Shown here: in pieces, positions 33,770 through 40,607 of the stretch
Numbering within the stretch: the first letter of the stretch is position 1
Layout of the letters: every line of letters begins with the position of its first letter
Assembly (NCBI GenBank): GCA_007693335.1
Contig: REDU01000132.1
Coordinates: 1-54,910, forward strand
Direction: 5' to 3'
From: Ilumatobacter sp.
GTDB taxonomy: Bacteria > Actinomycetota > Acidimicrobiia > Acidimicrobiales > Ilumatobacteraceae
Length of the DNA: 54,910 nucleotides
Made by a program: the position numbers and the translations under genes
Notes under the pieces: model-generated
What the model saw: the letters and a program-made list of their open reading frames with translations, nothing else
Told to the model about the DNA's origin: nothing
The model's database searches: none

Positions 33770-34435
33770 TCAACGGGCGCGCAGCTCGAGGCGGTCGCGC
33801 TGGGTGATCCGGTAGTTGCGCTCGTGCTGTTCGAGCCACCCGAGTCGGATGAAGCTCGCGATGGCCTTGTTCACGCGTTCACGCGACGCGCCGACCATGC
33901 CGGCGAGCTCTTCCTGGGTGACGGGGAGCACGAACTCGTCGGATCCGTCGGCCAGCTCGAGCAGTCGCTTGGCGGTGCGGCCCGTGACGTCGAGGAACAC
34001 CGAGTCGGCCAGCGCCTCGTCCATCGCCCGGAGGCGCTGGGCCAACAGCCGCGTCACGTTGCGGAGCAACCGTGGGTGTCGCTCGAACATCTCGAGCACC
34101 GGCTCGTACGGGATCTCGAGCACCAGGGAGGGTTCGAGGGCGCGGGCCATCGCCGAGCGGGGGCCGTCGTCGAGCATGCCGAGTTCGCCGAACAGATCGC
34201 CGGGCTCCATCAACGCGACCACGCTCTCGCGTCGGTCGATCGGGTTGGCGATCGCGATGGCGAGCCGCCCGCTCAGCACCAGGTGGATGGAATCGGGTGG
34301 ATCGCCCTCGTTGTAGAGCACGTCGCCCCGGATCAGATGACGCTCGACGCCCGCCGCCGCGATGGGCGCGAGCAGGTCGGGCGGGGCGTCCGAGAAGAAA
34401 TCGGTGGTGGCGAGGACCTGGGTGTGTTCGACCAT
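33770..34435 (-). CDS. Crp/Fnr-family transcriptional regulator
   Basis: A 221-aa regulator with a cyclic-nucleotide-binding beta barrel (about residues 10-125) and a C-terminal winged helix (about 150-215). The effector loop reads DLFGELGMLDDGPRSAMARA, close to the cAMP pocket pattern FGExxL...R(S/T)A. The recognition helix is in TQEELAGMVGASRERVNKAI. FxGEL and RSA suggest nucleotide binding, as in mycobacterial Crp. It is divergent from ispD. ATG 34435 has TACCGT 11 nt upstream. Regulated genes are unknown. Confidence 0.92.
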   Translation of the reverse strand: MVEHTQVLATTDFFSDAPPDLLAPIAAAGVERHLIRGDVLYNEGDPPDSIHLVLSGRLAIAIANPIDRRESVVALMEPGDLFGELGMLDDGPRSAMARALEPSLVLEIPYEPVLEMFERHPRLLRNVTRLLAQRLRAMDEALADSVFLDVTGRTAKRLLELADGSDEFVLPVTQEELAGMVGASRERVNKAIASFIRLGWLEQHERNYRITQRDRLELRAR

Positions 34436-34495
34436 TTCGTGTGCCGACGGTACTACCTCGGCGGGTGTCGAGTGACCTCGTGTGGGGTCGACCAC

Positions 34496-34501
34496 TACCC
34501 T
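34496..34501 (+). promoter_or_regulatory. -10-like element (TACCCT) for the ispD operon
   Basis: TACCCT ends 8 nt before GTG 34510, consistent with leaderless translation of ispD. It lies in the 74-bp spacer shared with the divergent Crp-family gene. Confidence 0.45.
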
Positions 34502-34509
34502 CGACCGTC

Positions 34510-35178
34510 GTGCCGACCCATCGTGACACCACCGAGTGTGTGTGGACCGTCGTCGTGGGTGGCGGCACCGGCACCCGTTTCGGGGGTCCGAAGCAATACG
34601 AACCGCTCGGCCGTCGCCGGGTGCTCGACCACGCGGTCGACACGGCACGCGCCGCCGGCGACGGTGTGGTGGTGGTGCTCCCCGAGGCCGACGCCGACCG
34701 CGAGGGGGCCGTGGTCGGCGGCGTCACCCGCAGCGAGAGCGTGCGCAACGGGTTGGCAGCGGTCCCGATGTCGGCCACGATCATCTGTGTGCACGACGCC
34801 GCCCGACCCTTCGCCTCCGAGGCGCTCTTCGCTGCCGTGGTCGCGGCGGTGGCCGACGGCGCGGACGGCGCCATCCCCGGCGTGCCCGTGACCGACACGA
34901 TCAAGCTGGTCGCCACGTCAGCGACCGGTGACCGGGGCAGGGCGGTCGAGTCCACACCGCCGCGCGACCGCCTGGTGGCGGTCCAGACGCCGCAGGCCTT
35001 CCGTGCCGCGGTGCTCCGGGCCGCGCACGCATCGGGCCTCGATGCCACCGACGACGCCGCGCTCGTCGAGCGGGCCGGCGGCACCGTGGTGGTCGTTCCC
35101 GGTGAGGTCGACAACCGCAAGATCACCCACCCCGACGACCTCCGGTGGGCGCGGGAACGCATCGGGGGCGCCACGTGA
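34510..35178 (+). CDS. ispD: 2-C-methyl-D-erythritol 4-phosphate cytidylyltransferase
   Basis: A 222-aa enzyme of the non-mevalonate isoprenoid pathway that joins CTP and MEP to give CDP-ME. The nucleotide loop is VVVGGGTGTRFGGPKQY (usually AAGxGxRxG), with VHDAARP near residue 95 and a C-terminal DNRKITHPDDL. The N-terminus has V-V-V-G in place of the common A-A-G, but the glycines, Arg and PKQ are kept. GTG 34510 is chosen from the TACCCT spacing. The next gene ispF overlaps by 4 nt. Confidence 0.94.
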   Translation: MPTHRDTTECVWTVVVGGGTGTRFGGPKQYEPLGRRRVLDHAVDTARAAGDGVVVVLPEADADREGAVVGGVTRSESVRNGLAAVPMSATIICVHDAARPFASEALFAAVVAAVADGADGAIPGVPVTDTIKLVATSATGDRGRAVESTPPRDRLVAVQTPQAFRAAVLRAAHASGLDATDDAALVERAGGTVVVVPGEVDNRKITHPDDLRWARERIGGAT

Positions 35179-35675
35179 GCGGGCCCGGGTTCCGTGTGGG
35201 GCAGGGCTTCGACGTGCACCGCTTCAGTGACGATCCAGCGCGTCGGCTCGTGCTCGGGGGCGTCGAGTTCGTCGGCGAGCCGGGGCTCGTCGGCCACAGC
35301 GATGCCGACGCCGTGGCACACGCGGTTGCCGATGCGCTGCTCGGCGCGTGCGGTCTCGACGACATCGGACAGCAGTTCCCCGACACCGACCCGCGTTGGG
35401 CGGGCGCCGACTCCGTCGAGCTCCTGCGCCACGTGGTGGCCCTCCTCGCCGCCGAGGGGTGGGTGGCGGGCAACGTCGACTGCTCGGTGATCTGCGAACG
35501 TCCCAAACTCGCGCCGCACCGCGACGAGATGCAGCGGCGTCTCACCGCCGCGGTGGGCGCACCCGTCACCGTGAAGGGTCGTCGCGCCGAGGGCCTCGGC
35601 GCGATCGGCCGCGTCGAGGGCGTCGCATGTTTCGCCGTCGCGCTGATCCACCAGGCCCGAGAGGAGCCCACGTGA
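35175..35675 (+). CDS. ispF: 2-C-methyl-D-erythritol 2,4-cyclodiphosphate synthase
   Basis: A 166-aa trimeric metal enzyme that cyclises CDP-ME-2-phosphate, two steps after IspD. Metal ligands are in GFDVHRF (Asp, His) and the conserved HSDADAVAHAVADALLGA. The substrate loop is DIGQQFPDTDP, and the C-terminus carries the signature KGRRAEGLGAIGR. The GTG start overlaps the ispD stop (GTGA), and its own stop overlaps rlmB the same way. The order ispD-ispF-rlmB is typical of actinobacteria, although cysS is often between ispF and rlmB. Confidence 0.96.
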   Translation: MSGPGFRVGQGFDVHRFSDDPARRLVLGGVEFVGEPGLVGHSDADAVAHAVADALLGACGLDDIGQQFPDTDPRWAGADSVELLRHVVALLAAEGWVAGNVDCSVICERPKLAPHRDEMQRRLTAAVGAPVTVKGRRAEGLGAIGRVEGVACFAVALIHQAREEPT

Positions 35676-36673
35676 GCCCGTCATCCCGTCCCCCCCGTTC
35701 GCCCCGAGGTGGAGGTGGTGGGCCCGCCGGTCCACCGAAGGGCCGCCGCACCGGCGGCAAGAGTGCCGGCCGGGCCGGCGGCAAGAGCGGGGGCAAGGGC
35801 GCCGGGCGAGGCTCGGGCAAGGGGAGCGGCGCGCGTACGGGCCCGGTTCGTCCGTCGGGCGGTCGCCCCGGCGATCCGCGCATCGGTGGCCGCACGGCTG
35901 GTCGCGCGTCGGGCGCTTCGCCCGGCAAGTCCCTCGGCGGTGAGCAGGTCGAGGGCCGACAGGCAGTGCGCGAGCTGTTGATCGCCCAACGGCGCAAGGT
36001 GCACGAGATCCAGCTGGCCGGCGATCTCGAGGACGACGAGTCCGTCGAGGACATCGTGGCCCTCGCTCGCGCCAACCGGGTGCCCGTGCTGTACGTGGCC
36101 CGCAAGAAGCTCGAGTCCGCGGCCCGGTCAGAGGCACCGCAGGGCGTGCTCGCGCGCGCCGCGTCGTTGCCCGAGGTGGAGCTGTCCACCTTCCTGCGTC
36201 GGCGGGCCGGTCGTGCGCCGTTCCTGGTCGCGATCGACAGCGTGACCGATCCTGGCAACCTCGGTGCCATCATCCGCACGTGCGACGGCGCCGGCGTCGA
36301 CGGAGTGGTGCTGCCCCGTCACCGTGCCGTCCACGTCACCCCCACCGTGGCCAAGGCGGCGGCCGGTGCCGTCGAGCACGTCCCGATCGCGCTGGTCGGC
36401 GGTCTCCCGGCAGCGTTGGCCCACATCCGTGACGCCGGCATCTGGGTGGTGGGCCTCGACGATGCCGCCGATCGCGACCTGTTCGACCTGGGGGATCTCG
36501 CCGACGAGGGCATCTGTCTCGTGCTCGGCGCCGAAGGTGCCGGGTTGTCGCGTCTCGTGCGCGAGCGCTGCGATCTCGTCGTGAGCATCCCGATGCGCGG
36601 TCGGGTGAGTTCGCTGAACGTCGCCGCGGCCGCGGCACTCGCCACCTACGAAGTGGCCCGCCGGCGCGGCTGA
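35672..36673 (+). CDS. rlmB: 23S rRNA 2'-O-ribose methyltransferase (TrmH/RlmB family)
   Basis: A 333-aa SPOUT methyltransferase. The trefoil-knot motifs are clear: motif 1 DPGNLGAIIRTCDGAG (about residues 192-207), motif 2 LVLGAEGAGLS and motif 3 IPMRGRVSSLNVAAAAALA. A substrate-binding domain (GRQAVRELL..., about 95-170) precedes it. The first about 90 residues are a low-complexity Gly/Arg/Lys/Pro tail, common in actinobacterial members and probably RNA-binding. RlmB methylates the peptidyl-transferase-loop guanosine; other TrmH-family targets are possible. Confidence 0.92.
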   Translation: MSPSSRPPRSPRGGGGGPAGPPKGRRTGGKSAGRAGGKSGGKGAGRGSGKGSGARTGPVRPSGGRPGDPRIGGRTAGRASGASPGKSLGGEQVEGRQAVRELLIAQRRKVHEIQLAGDLEDDESVEDIVALARANRVPVLYVARKKLESAARSEAPQGVLARAASLPEVELSTFLRRRAGRAPFLVAIDSVTDPGNLGAIIRTCDGAGVDGVVLPRHRAVHVTPTVAKAAAGAVEHVPIALVGGLPAALAHIRDAGIWVVGLDDAADRDLFDLGDLADEGICLVLGAEGAGLSRLVRERCDLVVSIPMRGRVSSLNVAAAAALATYEVARRRG

Positions 36674-36749
36674 TCAGCCTCGCGGTGATCGCCGCGGGTG
36701 TCGCCGGGAACAGACGGCGGACGACTGCTCACACAGCTCTCACGAGGAG

Positions 36750-36755
36750 TAGTTT
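36750..36755 (+). promoter_or_regulatory. -10-like element (TAGTTT) for the Tat-exported sortase-domain gene
   Basis: TAGTTT ends 9 nt before ATG 36765. A GAGGAG further upstream (36744-36749) would lie outside such a transcript, so it is not used as a ribosome site here. Confidence 0.4.
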
Positions 36756-36764
36756 GACCGGCTG

Positions 36765-38540
36765 ATGTCGCCCATTCCTGCTCTCTCCTCGTTCGGTCGG
36801 CGGCGGTTCATCGCTGGTGCGGCGTTGGGTGCCGGCGCCGCTGTCCTCGGTGTCACCGACGCCGCCGCCCAGGTCGCGGTGCCGCCGGGAGCCAGTCGTT
36901 TCGTGCCGCTCCCGCGACAGATCCGCTTCGCCGACACCCGCAACCCTGCCGAGTACCCGTTCGGAATGCTGCCCGACGCGATCCGGGTGCAGATCACCGG
37001 CCGTGAGGGCATCCCCGACACCGCCACCGCGGTCGTGCTCACCATCACCGGTGTCAACCGTTCCGAGGGCAACTTCCTCTCGGTGTACCCGACCGGTGGA
37101 GCACGGCCCGAGGTCTCGAACCTCAACATGTCGTTCCCGCTCGAGGCGGCCGCCAACCTCACCACCGTGCGGCTCGGCCAGGGTGGGGCGGTCGACGTGT
37201 ACGCCTTCGCGCCGAGCGAACTGATCGTCGACGTGGCCGGTTACTACGAGCCGGTCAGCGAGCCGGTCAGCGAGGGTCGCTTCACCGTCCTGAACGATGC
37301 GCTCCGCGTGATCGACACCCGTGCCACCGGCGTCCCCATGCCGGGTGAGGTGGTCGAGGTGTTCGTGACCGGCGCCGTGCCGGCCACCGCCAGCTCGGTG
37401 GCCATCAACCTGACCACCACCGGCACGTTGGCCTGGGGGTACTTCACCTGCTTCCCGCTCGATGTGGAGACTCCGCCCGATTCGTCGAACCTCAACGTGA
37501 ACGGGCCTGGTGAGACCCGAGCGGCGGCGGCCATCGTGAAGGTGACCACCGATGCGCAGGGTCGCCGGGGCTTCAAGGTGTTCACGTACGGCGGTGGGCA
37601 CGTGATCGTCGACGTGGCGGGGTACTTCACCGGATCCGACGCCCCCGCCTCCGTCAACGGACTGTTCGTGCCGGTCAACCCCGAGCGCGTCCTCGACACC
37701 CGTCGTCCCGGCCAGATCGGCCGTCTGTGGCCCAACTGGGTGGTCGAGGCGCCCGTGCCCGGTGAGGGTGGAGTGGGCGCGCAGGCGATCGTCGGCAACG
37801 TGACCGCCGTCGAGGCGCGTGGTCCCGGCTTCTTCACCGTCTTCGGTGCCGGTCTGTTGCTGCGCGAGGTGTCGAACCTGAATGCCGACGTCGGCAACCA
37901 GACCATCGCCAATCACTTCATCAGTCGGATCTCGACTCGCGGCATCGCCGTGTACTCGCAATCGGGCGCCCACGTCGTGATCGACATGGCCGGGTGGTAC
38001 ATCGGTCAGCCGGCCGTGCCCTTCCGCACCTATCAGAACCCGCCGCCGCCGGCGGCCGCTCCGCCGTGGCGCATCGAGATCCCCGCCCTGCGCTCCCGGA
38101 ACGGTCAGCGGGTCGGTTGGGTGTCGCGGGTGCTGAACGGTCCACCCGACCCGATCGTCGATGCCGGCCACACGTGGCACTGGACGGGCACGGGCTTCAT
38201 GGGGCAGGCGGCCCACGTCGGCACGTTCGCCCACCGCACCGAGGCCGGGGCTCCGGTCTACAACATGCACGAGTTGCGTCCCGGCGACGAGATGTACATG
38301 TACGTCGACGGACGTCTCGGCGACCGACGCCGCTTCCGGTATCGCATCGTGCGCACCGATCTCGTGCTGAACGTGCGGGAGAGCAACTCAGCGAACGCAC
38401 AGAAGATCCTGCGGGCCACCCGCCTCCACCCGGGAACCACGCTGTCACTGATCGGGTGCACCCTGCCGAACGGCCTCCCCACCAGCCTCGACCACCGCAT
38501 CATCGTGACCGGCGAGCTGGTCGACTGGGTCGAGGTCTGA
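36765..38540 (+). CDS. Tat-exported protein with three DTR repeats and a C-terminal sortase domain
   Basis: A 591-aa secreted protein. The N-terminus has a Tat signal (GRRRFIAGAALGAGAAVLG, residues 11-29). Three repeats of about 115 residues follow (about 46-158, 166-285, 300-410). Each opens with a strand ending in DTR (RFADTR, RVIDTR, RVLDTR), has a SNLN-type motif in the middle and ends VDVAGYY, VDVAGYF or IDMAGWY. The last about 165 residues are sortase-like, class E/F in character: H490 (TFAHRT), C565 (LIGCTLP) and R578 (DHRIIV) form the expected triad. Transpeptidase activity on surface proteins is inferred. The tRNA-Thr gene follows. Confidence 0.8.
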   Translation: MSPIPALSSFGRRRFIAGAALGAGAAVLGVTDAAAQVAVPPGASRFVPLPRQIRFADTRNPAEYPFGMLPDAIRVQITGREGIPDTATAVVLTITGVNRSEGNFLSVYPTGGARPEVSNLNMSFPLEAAANLTTVRLGQGGAVDVYAFAPSELIVDVAGYYEPVSEPVSEGRFTVLNDALRVIDTRATGVPMPGEVVEVFVTGAVPATASSVAINLTTTGTLAWGYFTCFPLDVETPPDSSNLNVNGPGETRAAAAIVKVTTDAQGRRGFKVFTYGGGHVIVDVAGYFTGSDAPASVNGLFVPVNPERVLDTRRPGQIGRLWPNWVVEAPVPGEGGVGAQAIVGNVTAVEARGPGFFTVFGAGLLLREVSNLNADVGNQTIANHFISRISTRGIAVYSQSGAHVVIDMAGWYIGQPAVPFRTYQNPPPPAAAPPWRIEIPALRSRNGQRVGWVSRVLNGPPDPIVDAGHTWHWTGTGFMGQAAHVGTFAHRTEAGAPVYNMHELRPGDEMYMYVDGRLGDRRRFRYRIVRTDLVLNVRESNSANAQKILRATRLHPGTTLSLIGCTLPNGLPTSLDHRIIVTGELVDWVEV

Positions 38541-38551
38541 CCCGCGCCCCC

Positions 38552-38565
38552 GGCCGATGTCGGCC
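38552..38565 (+). terminator. Hairpin after the sortase-domain gene
   Basis: GGCCGA and TCGGCC pair across TG, 12 nt after the stop, with no U tract. It is a weak terminator candidate that would separate the gene from tRNA-Thr. Confidence 0.35.
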
Positions 38566-38579
38566 TCGGATCGTCGTCG

Positions 38580-38585
38580 TACACT
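38580..38585 (+). promoter_or_regulatory. -10-like element (TACACT) for tRNA-Thr
   Basis: TACACT ends 10 nt before the first base of the tRNA, an appropriate distance for a processed tRNA precursor. Confidence 0.5.
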
Positions 38586-38595
38586 TCAGGGCGTC

Positions 38596-38671
38596 GCCGG
38601 GTTAGCTCAGTTGGCAGAGCACCGCACTTGTAATGCGGTTGTCGCGAGTTCGATTCTCGCACCCGGCTCCA
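38596..38671 (+). tRNA. tRNA-Thr(UGU)
   Basis: All four arms are present in 76 nt. The acceptor GCCGGGT (38596-38602) pairs with ACCCGGC (38661-38667). The D arm contains TTAGCTCAGTTGGCAGAGC. The anticodon loop CTTGTAA has anticodon TGT, between CCGCA and TGCGG. The T arm is GCGAG-TTCGATT-CTCGC. Discriminator T and a genome-encoded CCA (38669-38671) end it. It reads ACA codons. Confidence 0.97.
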
Positions 38672-38681
38672 GTGGTCGCAG

Positions 38682-38695
38682 TGTGACGGGTCACA
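38682..38695. terminator. Hairpin downstream of tRNA-Thr
   Basis: TGTGAC and GTCACA pair around GG, 11 nt after the tRNA, followed by further GTCAC words. It sits between the tRNA and the convergent ClC gene and may terminate either transcript. Confidence 0.35.
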
Positions 38696-38731
38696 GCGTC
38701 ACGCGTCACGGGTCGCCATCGTCGGGGGCCG

Positions 38732-39955
38732 TCATCCGTCGCGCTGCGACGTGTAGATGCTGCGATGGGTCGAGAGGGCGTACGCGAGGGTGCATGCGAT
38801 CATCACCGGCACGATCGGTCCGACACCGAACAGCTCGACGCCCATGATCATGCAGGCGATCGGGGTCTTCGTCGCAGCCGCGAAGACGGCCACGAACCCC
38901 AGTGCGGCGAACAGTGGCACCGGGGCGTCCATCGCCACGGCGAGTGTGGCCCCGAGCGTCGAGCCGACCACGAAGAGGGGGGTCACCTCACCGCCCTGGA
39001 ATCCCGAACCGAGGGTGACCGCGGTGAACACCATCTTGCCGGCGAAGGCGAACGTGGCCAGTCCGACACCTCCGGCCAGCGCATCCTCGATCAGGGGGAG
39101 CGACAGCCCCAGGTAGTCCCGTGTGCCGATCGCCAGCGTCATCAGCACCACGACGGTGCCGCCGATCAGCGGCCGCAGGGGGGACCATTCGACGAATCGG
39201 GCGAGCACGTCCTTGACGGCGTGGGTGAGCACGATGAACGCGATGGCGGCCCACGCGAACGCGACCGAGGCGATCGCCACCTTGGCGAGCAACCCGATGT
39301 CGAGGTCGACCACACCGATCACCGGCGTCGGCAGGTGCGGTACGTCGAGCAGGTGCACGATCCGGTCGCCCACGAACGAGGCCGTCAGCGCCGGCACGAT
39401 CGCGTCGTGGCGGATACGACCCCGCGAGTGCACCTCGAGGCCGAACACGGCGCCCGCCACGGGCACGCCGAAGACTGCACCGAACCCGCCCGAGATGGCC
39501 GCGATCAACAGCACGCGCCGGTCGGGCGCACCGATCGGGATCACCCGCCGGAACACACCGTCGGACAGGCTGGCCGACATCTGCAGCGCGGTGCCCTCCC
39601 GGCCCGCCGATCCGCCGAACAGGTTCGTCACGACCGTGGCGACGAAGACGAGCGGCGCCATGCGTCGCGGCAGCCATGCCGTCGGCTCGTGGATCTCGTC
39701 GATCACCAGGTTGTTGCCGCGTTCCGACGTGCCACCCAGTCGCCAGTACGCGAGCCCCATGGCGAACCCGGCGAGCGGGAGCAACCACAGCACCCACGGG
39801 TGCTCCTGGCGCGTCGCGGTGGCCCAGTCGAGCGAGGTGAGGAACGCGGCCGACGACAACCCGGCGAGCACACCGACGACCGAGCCGAACACGATCCAGC
39901 GCACGGTGCGGACGGTCGTGTTCCATTGTTCACTGCCGAACGCTCGGACCCGCAC
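38732..39955 (-). CDS. ClC-family anion channel/antiporter
   Basis: A 407-aa membrane protein with about ten hydrophobic helices. ClC landmarks are NNLVIDEIHEP (helix D region), GGSAGREGTALQM with the gating glutamate, GGFGAVFGVPVAGAVFGLEV and GSGFQGGEVTPLFVVGS. The filter motif reads GREGT where chloride-transporting ClC-ec1 has GREGP. From memory this variant occurs in the fluoride-exporting clade, so F-/H+ antiport is possible. No cytoplasmic CBS domains follow. The GTG start at 39955 has TAGCTT 7 nt upstream. Confidence 0.88.
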   Translation of the reverse strand: MRVRAFGSEQWNTTVRTVRWIVFGSVVGVLAGLSSAAFLTSLDWATATRQEHPWVLWLLPLAGFAMGLAYWRLGGTSERGNNLVIDEIHEPTAWLPRRMAPLVFVATVVTNLFGGSAGREGTALQMSASLSDGVFRRVIPIGAPDRRVLLIAAISGGFGAVFGVPVAGAVFGLEVHSRGRIRHDAIVPALTASFVGDRIVHLLDVPHLPTPVIGVVDLDIGLLAKVAIASVAFAWAAIAFIVLTHAVKDVLARFVEWSPLRPLIGGTVVVLMTLAIGTRDYLGLSLPLIEDALAGGVGLATFAFAGKMVFTAVTLGSGFQGGEVTPLFVVGSTLGATLAVAMDAPVPLFAALGFVAVFAAATKTPIACMIMGVELFGVGPIVPVMIACTLAYALSTHRSIYTSQRDG

Positions 39956-39962
39956 GCCGTGG

Positions 39963-39968
39963 AAGCTA
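39963..39968 (-). promoter_or_regulatory. -10-like element (TAGCTT) for the ClC gene
   Basis: TAGCTT on the minus strand ends 7 nt before the GTG at 39955, which has no ribosome binding site. Confidence 0.5.
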
Positions 39969-40010
39969 GTGGCGCGTCAGATACCGCGTCGTCTCGCTCG
40001 CGAGAGGTGG

Positions 40011-40059
40011 GTTTGCGTACCCGAATCGGCACGTGGCGTGCGGATTCGGGTACGCAAAC
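40011..40059. repeat. 49-nt near-perfect hairpin (REP-like or transcription-terminating)
   Basis: A 17-bp perfect outer stem (GTTTGCGTACCCGAATC, 40011-40027, against its complement 40043-40059) encloses one G-G mismatch and a 5-bp inner stem GCACG/CGTGC with triloop TGG. It lies between the glutathione peroxidase stop (40075) and the ClC gene, both on the minus strand. No T run follows on either strand. Confidence 0.8.
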
Positions 40060-40074
40060 GTGTGGCCGGGTGGG

Positions 40075-40563
40075 TCAGCCCGGCAGGTTCGACTCGATGG
40101 CGGACACCACCTCGGGGGCGTCGGGCTCCACCTGCGGGCCGAAGCGGGCGACGATCTCGCCGCCCGGCGCCACGAGGAACTTCTCGAAGTTCCAGCGGAT
40201 GTCGCCGGTGTGGCCGTCGGCATCGGGTACGGGTGTGAGTTCGGTGTAGAGCGCATGGCGGTCGTCGCCGTTCACGTCGATCTTCTCGAGGAGCGGGAAC
40301 GTCACGCCGTAGCTGGTCGAGCAGAACGTCTGGATCTCCTCGGCGGTGCCGGGCTCCTGTCCCATGAACTGGTTGCAGGGGACGCCCACCACGCTGAAGC
40401 CCTTCGGGGCGTACTGCTGCTGCAGCTGCTCGAGCCCGGCGTACTGCGGCGTGAGGCCGCACTTCGAGGCCACGTTCACCACGAGCACGGCCTTGTCGGC
40501 GAACTGGTGGAGATCGGCGGCTTCGCCGTCGAGGCGGTTGATGGCGACGTCGTAGATGCTCAT
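40075..40563 (-). CDS. Glutathione peroxidase-type thiol peroxidase
   Basis: A 162-aa thioredoxin-fold peroxidase. The active-site segment VVNVASKCGLTPQY has the peroxidatic Cys near residue 35. VGVPCNQFMGQEPG supplies the Gln and the resolving Cys region, and WNFEKFLV gives the Trp-Asn pair of the catalytic tetrad. Bacterial GPx of this type usually take electrons from thioredoxin rather than glutathione, which actinobacteria lack. ATG 40563 is preceded by TAGGGT at 6 nt. Confidence 0.95.
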   Translation of the reverse strand: MSIYDVAINRLDGEAADLHQFADKAVLVVNVASKCGLTPQYAGLEQLQQQYAPKGFSVVGVPCNQFMGQEPGTAEEIQTFCSTSYGVTFPLLEKIDVNGDDRHALYTELTPVPDADGHTGDIRWNFEKFLVAPGGEIVARFGPQVEPDAPEVVSAIESNLPG

Positions 40564-40569
40564 CTCCCA

Positions 40570-40575
40570 ACCCTA
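40570..40575 (-). promoter_or_regulatory. -10-like element (TAGGGT) for the glutathione peroxidase gene
   Basis: TAGGGT on the minus strand lies 6 nt before ATG 40563. The intervening TGGGAG is too close to the start to be an efficient ribosome site. Confidence 0.4.
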
Positions 40576-40607
40576 CGTCCGCCCCGGAACGCTCGTCGCT
40601 GCGGGCG

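Noticed and set aside
38682..38695. Crp-binding site TGTGA-N4-TCACA
   Set aside because: Spacing is 4 rather than 6, and it lies between a tRNA and a convergent gene end, so a hairpin is the simpler reading.
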